NCBI GenBank assembly: GCA_964403015.1
Contig: CAYOEJ010000019.1
Span: forward strand, 1 to 32,948
DNA length: 32,948 nucleotides
Origin: CAYOEJ01 sp964403015
GTDB taxonomy: Bacteria; Actinomycetota; Actinomycetes; Actinomycetales; Actinomycetaceae
Direction of reading: 5' to 3'
Shown here in pieces: positions 30,940 through 32,948 of this stretch. A model generated the notes under the pieces. It saw nothing but the letters and a program-made list of their open reading frames with translations, was not told where the DNA came from and did not search any database. Every line of letters begins with the position of its first letter. Positions within the stretch are counted from its first letter, which is position 1. The translations under genes were made by a program, and so were the position numbers.

Positions 30940-32820
30940 ATGGCTGGTTTCATCAAGCGATATCCACTCGTAGCATCCACGCTCGCTGCGCTCATCCTTG
31001 TGCTCGCGCTGTTCTTCACTGGAAACACGCAAATGGCGCAGTGGCTGGGCACTGCCTACGTCATCATTATCATCGTCATCACGAGCGTCGACATGGTCAA
31101 AGACGTGATGCGCGGGCACTATGGTTTGGACATTCTGGCGGTGGTGGCTATGGGCGCAGCCATCGCGGTTGGCGAGTACATCGCCGCCTTGATCGTGGTT
31201 CTCATGCTCACAGGCGGAGAAGCTTTAGAGGACTTCGCCGAGGCTCGCGCCGCGCGCGATCTGGACGCACTGTTAAAACGTGCGCCTGAAACGGCCCATC
31301 GGCTGGAATCAGATTCCCCGACCGCTTCTGTCACCGACATTCCCGTGAGCGAGGTTCAGCCCGGTGACGTCCTCCTCGTGAAACCAGCCGAGGTGGTCCC
31401 CGTTGATGGAGACCTGATGACGAGCGAAGCCGAGTTTGACGAATCGTCTCTCACCGGCGAATCACTCCCGGTTACCAAGGTGCAGGGCGAATCAGTCATG
31501 TCAGGTTCGTTGAACGGGGAACGCGCGATCCGCATTCGCGCCACAGCGACCTCGGCTAATTCGCAGTACCAGCAGATCATCTCGCTGGTTCAGCAAGCCG
31601 AAGAAGCAAAGGCGCCCACGGTCCGTGTGGCCGATCGCTACGCCGTGCCCTTCACTATCGTTTCTCTCCTCATTGCTGGAGCCGCCTGGTGGATCTCGGG
31701 CGACCCGGTTCGGTTCGCCGCTGTCCTCGTACTCGCCACACCCTGTCCCCTACTCATCGCTGCTCCCGTCGCTTTCATGGGCGGCATGAGCGCAGCTGCT
31801 CGGTCAGGCATCATCGTCAAAGGTGGTGCGACACTTGAAGCGCTTGCGCAGGCAAAGTCGATCGCTTTTGATAAAACCGGCACACTCTCCTACGGCGAAC
31901 CTGAACTCGTCGATGTGATTCCCGCTAACGGAACTGCGCCAGACGAGCTCCTCCGGCTCGCGGCCTCTGCCGAGCAGTATTCCTCGCACGTCCTAGCGCG
32001 GGGCATCATTGAGGCGGCCCGCCAGCGCGGACTTAGTTTGACTACCAGTGACGACGCTCAGGAAATCGCAACTAACGGAGTTCGAGCAAGGGTCGATAGC
32101 CGCCGCGTCGTCGTCGGTAAACTTTCATTTGTTCGCAAGGTCGATCGCGCAGCCGAGCCCGTCGACCTCACCGCGGGCCAAACCTCGGTTGCAGTAGCGA
32201 TCGATGGTCAGTTCGCAGGAACACTATTGCTCGCTGATCAACTACGTTCAAACGCCTTGGAAACGGTCACCGCTTTGCGCGACATGGGAATCTCCGACGT
32301 TGCCATGCTCACCGGAGATAACCAAGACACAGCTGCCACACTCGCAGAGCAGGCCGGGATCAGCCAGGTTTATGCGGAGTTACTGCCTGCTGACAAGGTC
32401 GAGCGCATCACCACGATGCCGAGCCCAACGATCATGGTCGGCGACGGAGTGAACGACGCTCCCGTACTCGCGGCAGCCAGCGTGGGTATCGCAATGGGAG
32501 CGCGCGGATCAACAGCCGCGAGCGAGTCCGCGGACGCCGTCATCGTCCGCGACGATGTCCATCGCGTAGTTCGCGCTGTAGGGATCGGCCGGCACACCTA
32601 CCGGGTAGCTTTAACTGCGATTTGGATCGGCATCGTGCTCTCGATCGGGCTAATGGTAGTCGCGGCATTTGGTTACATTCCACCGATCGCAGGTGCCCTG
32701 ACGCAGGAGTTCGTGGATCTTGCCGCAATTTTATACGCGCTTCGCGCGCTTACCGGTGGCAGAAAAGATGTCGTTCAAGCTGCGCCGGCGAAAATGCGTC
32801 ACCCCGAATCTGTCTTATAA
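30940..32820 (+). CDS. P1B-type heavy-metal ATPase, TPCP class (P1B-5-like)
   Basis: Metal-transporting ATPase of 626 aa with no N-terminal metal-binding domain. Motifs: TGES (about residue 175), ATPCPLLIAAPVAF (Thr267-Pro-Cys-Pro270), DKTGT (Asp311), SSHV in place of the usual SSHP (His350), TGDN, VGDGVNDAPV and, near the C-terminus, QEFVDLAAILYALR (Gln589-Asp593). TPCP with QExxD marks the P1B-5 class, whose studied member Nia (Sinorhizobium meliloti) exports nickel and iron. The hemerythrin domain of Nia is absent here. Substrate by inference: nickel and/or iron. No Shine-Dalgarno or -10 element is clear at the ATG, so it is probably transcribed and translated with the upstream ATPase. Confidence 0.9.
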   Translation: MAGFIKRYPLVASTLAALILVLALFFTGNTQMAQWLGTAYVIIIIVITSVDMVKDVMRGHYGLDILAVVAMGAAIAVGEYIAALIVVLMLTGGEALEDFAEARAARDLDALLKRAPETAHRLESDSPTASVTDIPVSEVQPGDVLLVKPAEVVPVDGDLMTSEAEFDESSLTGESLPVTKVQGESVMSGSLNGERAIRIRATATSANSQYQQIISLVQQAEEAKAPTVRVADRYAVPFTIVSLLIAGAAWWISGDPVRFAAVLVLATPCPLLIAAPVAFMGGMSAAARSGIIVKGGATLEALAQAKSIAFDKTGTLSYGEPELVDVIPANGTAPDELLRLAASAEQYSSHVLARGIIEAARQRGLSLTTSDDAQEIATNGVRARVDSRRVVVGKLSFVRKVDRAAEPVDLTAGQTSVAVAIDGQFAGTLLLADQLRSNALETVTALRDMGISDVAMLTGDNQDTAATLAEQAGISQVYAELLPADKVERITTMPSPTIMVGDGVNDAPVLAAASVGIAMGARGSTAASESADAVIVRDDVHRVVRAVGIGRHTYRVALTAIWIGIVLSIGLMVVAAFGYIPPIAGALTQEFVDLAAILYALRALTGGRKDVVQAAPAKMRHPESVL

Positions 32821-32866
32821 AACCCGTCTTATAGGCCTAAGATCCGAGTCCGCCGCTCCGGCAAAG

Positions 32867-32890
32867 CAAAACCCCCGCTGAAAGCGGGGG
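32867..32890 (-). terminator. Terminator downstream of tRNA-Val
   Basis: 8-bp perfect GC stem CCCCCGCT (32872-32879) and AGCGGGGG (32883-32890), three-base loop, followed on the minus strand by TTTT. It ends the tRNA transcript and may also stop the ATPase transcript from the other side. Confidence 0.85.
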
Positions 32891-32894
32891 AAGC

Positions 32895-32948
32895 TGGTGG
32901 ACCCTACCGGACTCGAACCGATGACAACCTGGGTGTAAACCAGGTGCT
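32895..32948 (-). tRNA. tRNA-Val (TAC), partial, 5' end outside the window
   Basis: The 3' 54 nt of a tRNA on the minus strand. It ends with an encoded CCA (32895-32897). The T arm is ATCGG-TTCGAGT-CCGGT. The anticodon arm is CCTGG-TTTACAC-CCAGG, giving anticodon TAC (valine). The 3' acceptor strand AGGGTCC-A-CCA is complete, but the 5' acceptor and D arm are not in the window. Confidence 0.88.

Overview
The window is ordinary chromosomal DNA from a moderate-to-high GC actinobacterium. The gene content fits Actinomycetaceae-like lineages, but no genus can be fixed from sequence alone. Evidence for the phylum: a polyphosphate glucokinase, a GlnA1/GlnE/GlnA2 set, DUF3043 and DUF4191 membrane proteins, an actinobacterial type E2 with two lipoyl domains, a type A RNase P RNA, and many starts that look leaderless. 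The gene order is a shortened version of the Mycobacterium tuberculosis Rv2204c-Rv2230c region as I recall it (erpA, glycerate-kinase-like gene, DUF3043, pepA, E2, DUF4191, glnA1, glnE, glnA2, panB, zinc-ribbon coiled-coil gene, nif3).

Layout. 0.1-4.1 kb, minus strand: an FKBP-type prolyl isomerase lipoprotein, the Fe-S carrier ErpA, a diverged glycerate-kinase-like protein and an M20 dipeptidase. 4.3-8.4 kb: DUF3043 (+) convergent with pyrD and a small membrane protein (-), then leucyl aminopeptidase (+) and a small conserved-looking protein (-). 8.5-11.8 kb: dihydrolipoamide dehydrogenase and the E2 acyltransferase, which are subunits of a 2-oxoacid dehydrogenase whose E1 is not here. 12-13.8 kb: a small exported protein (-) and an MFS transporter (+). 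13.9-21.5 kb: the nitrogen block, with DUF4191 and glnA1 (+) facing a compact minus-strand operon glnA2-glnE-histidine phosphatase. 21.6-25.9 kb: panB, a small tryptophan-rich protein, methionine aminopeptidase, polyphosphate glucokinase, rnpB (RNase P RNA, minus) and yaaA. 26-27.6 kb, minus: a coiled-coil protein that has lost its zinc-ribbon cysteines, and Nif3. 27.6-32.8 kb: a metal-handling cluster of an AztD-like zinc chaperone without its usual signal peptide and two P1B-type metal ATPases of different subclass. The window ends in a partial tRNA-Val on the minus strand.

How the parts work together. GlnA1 has the conserved adenylylation tyrosine region and GlnA2 lacks it. GlnE, the modifying enzyme, is translated directly after GlnA2. 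The last cluster looks like transition-metal homeostasis: a propeller-type zinc protein next to two efflux pumps that predict different metals.

The sequence is a scaffold. Two runs of exactly 100 N are each flanked by an identical 55-bp sequence on both sides. This looks like unmerged contig ends, so both gaps are probably artefacts. I found no insertion sequence, phage gene, CRISPR array or obvious horizontally acquired island. The most notable items are the leaderless-promoter set, the signal-less AztD with a dyad over its start, the cysteine-less zinc-ribbon protein and an unexplained set of 14-bp tandem repeats downstream of the MFS gene.
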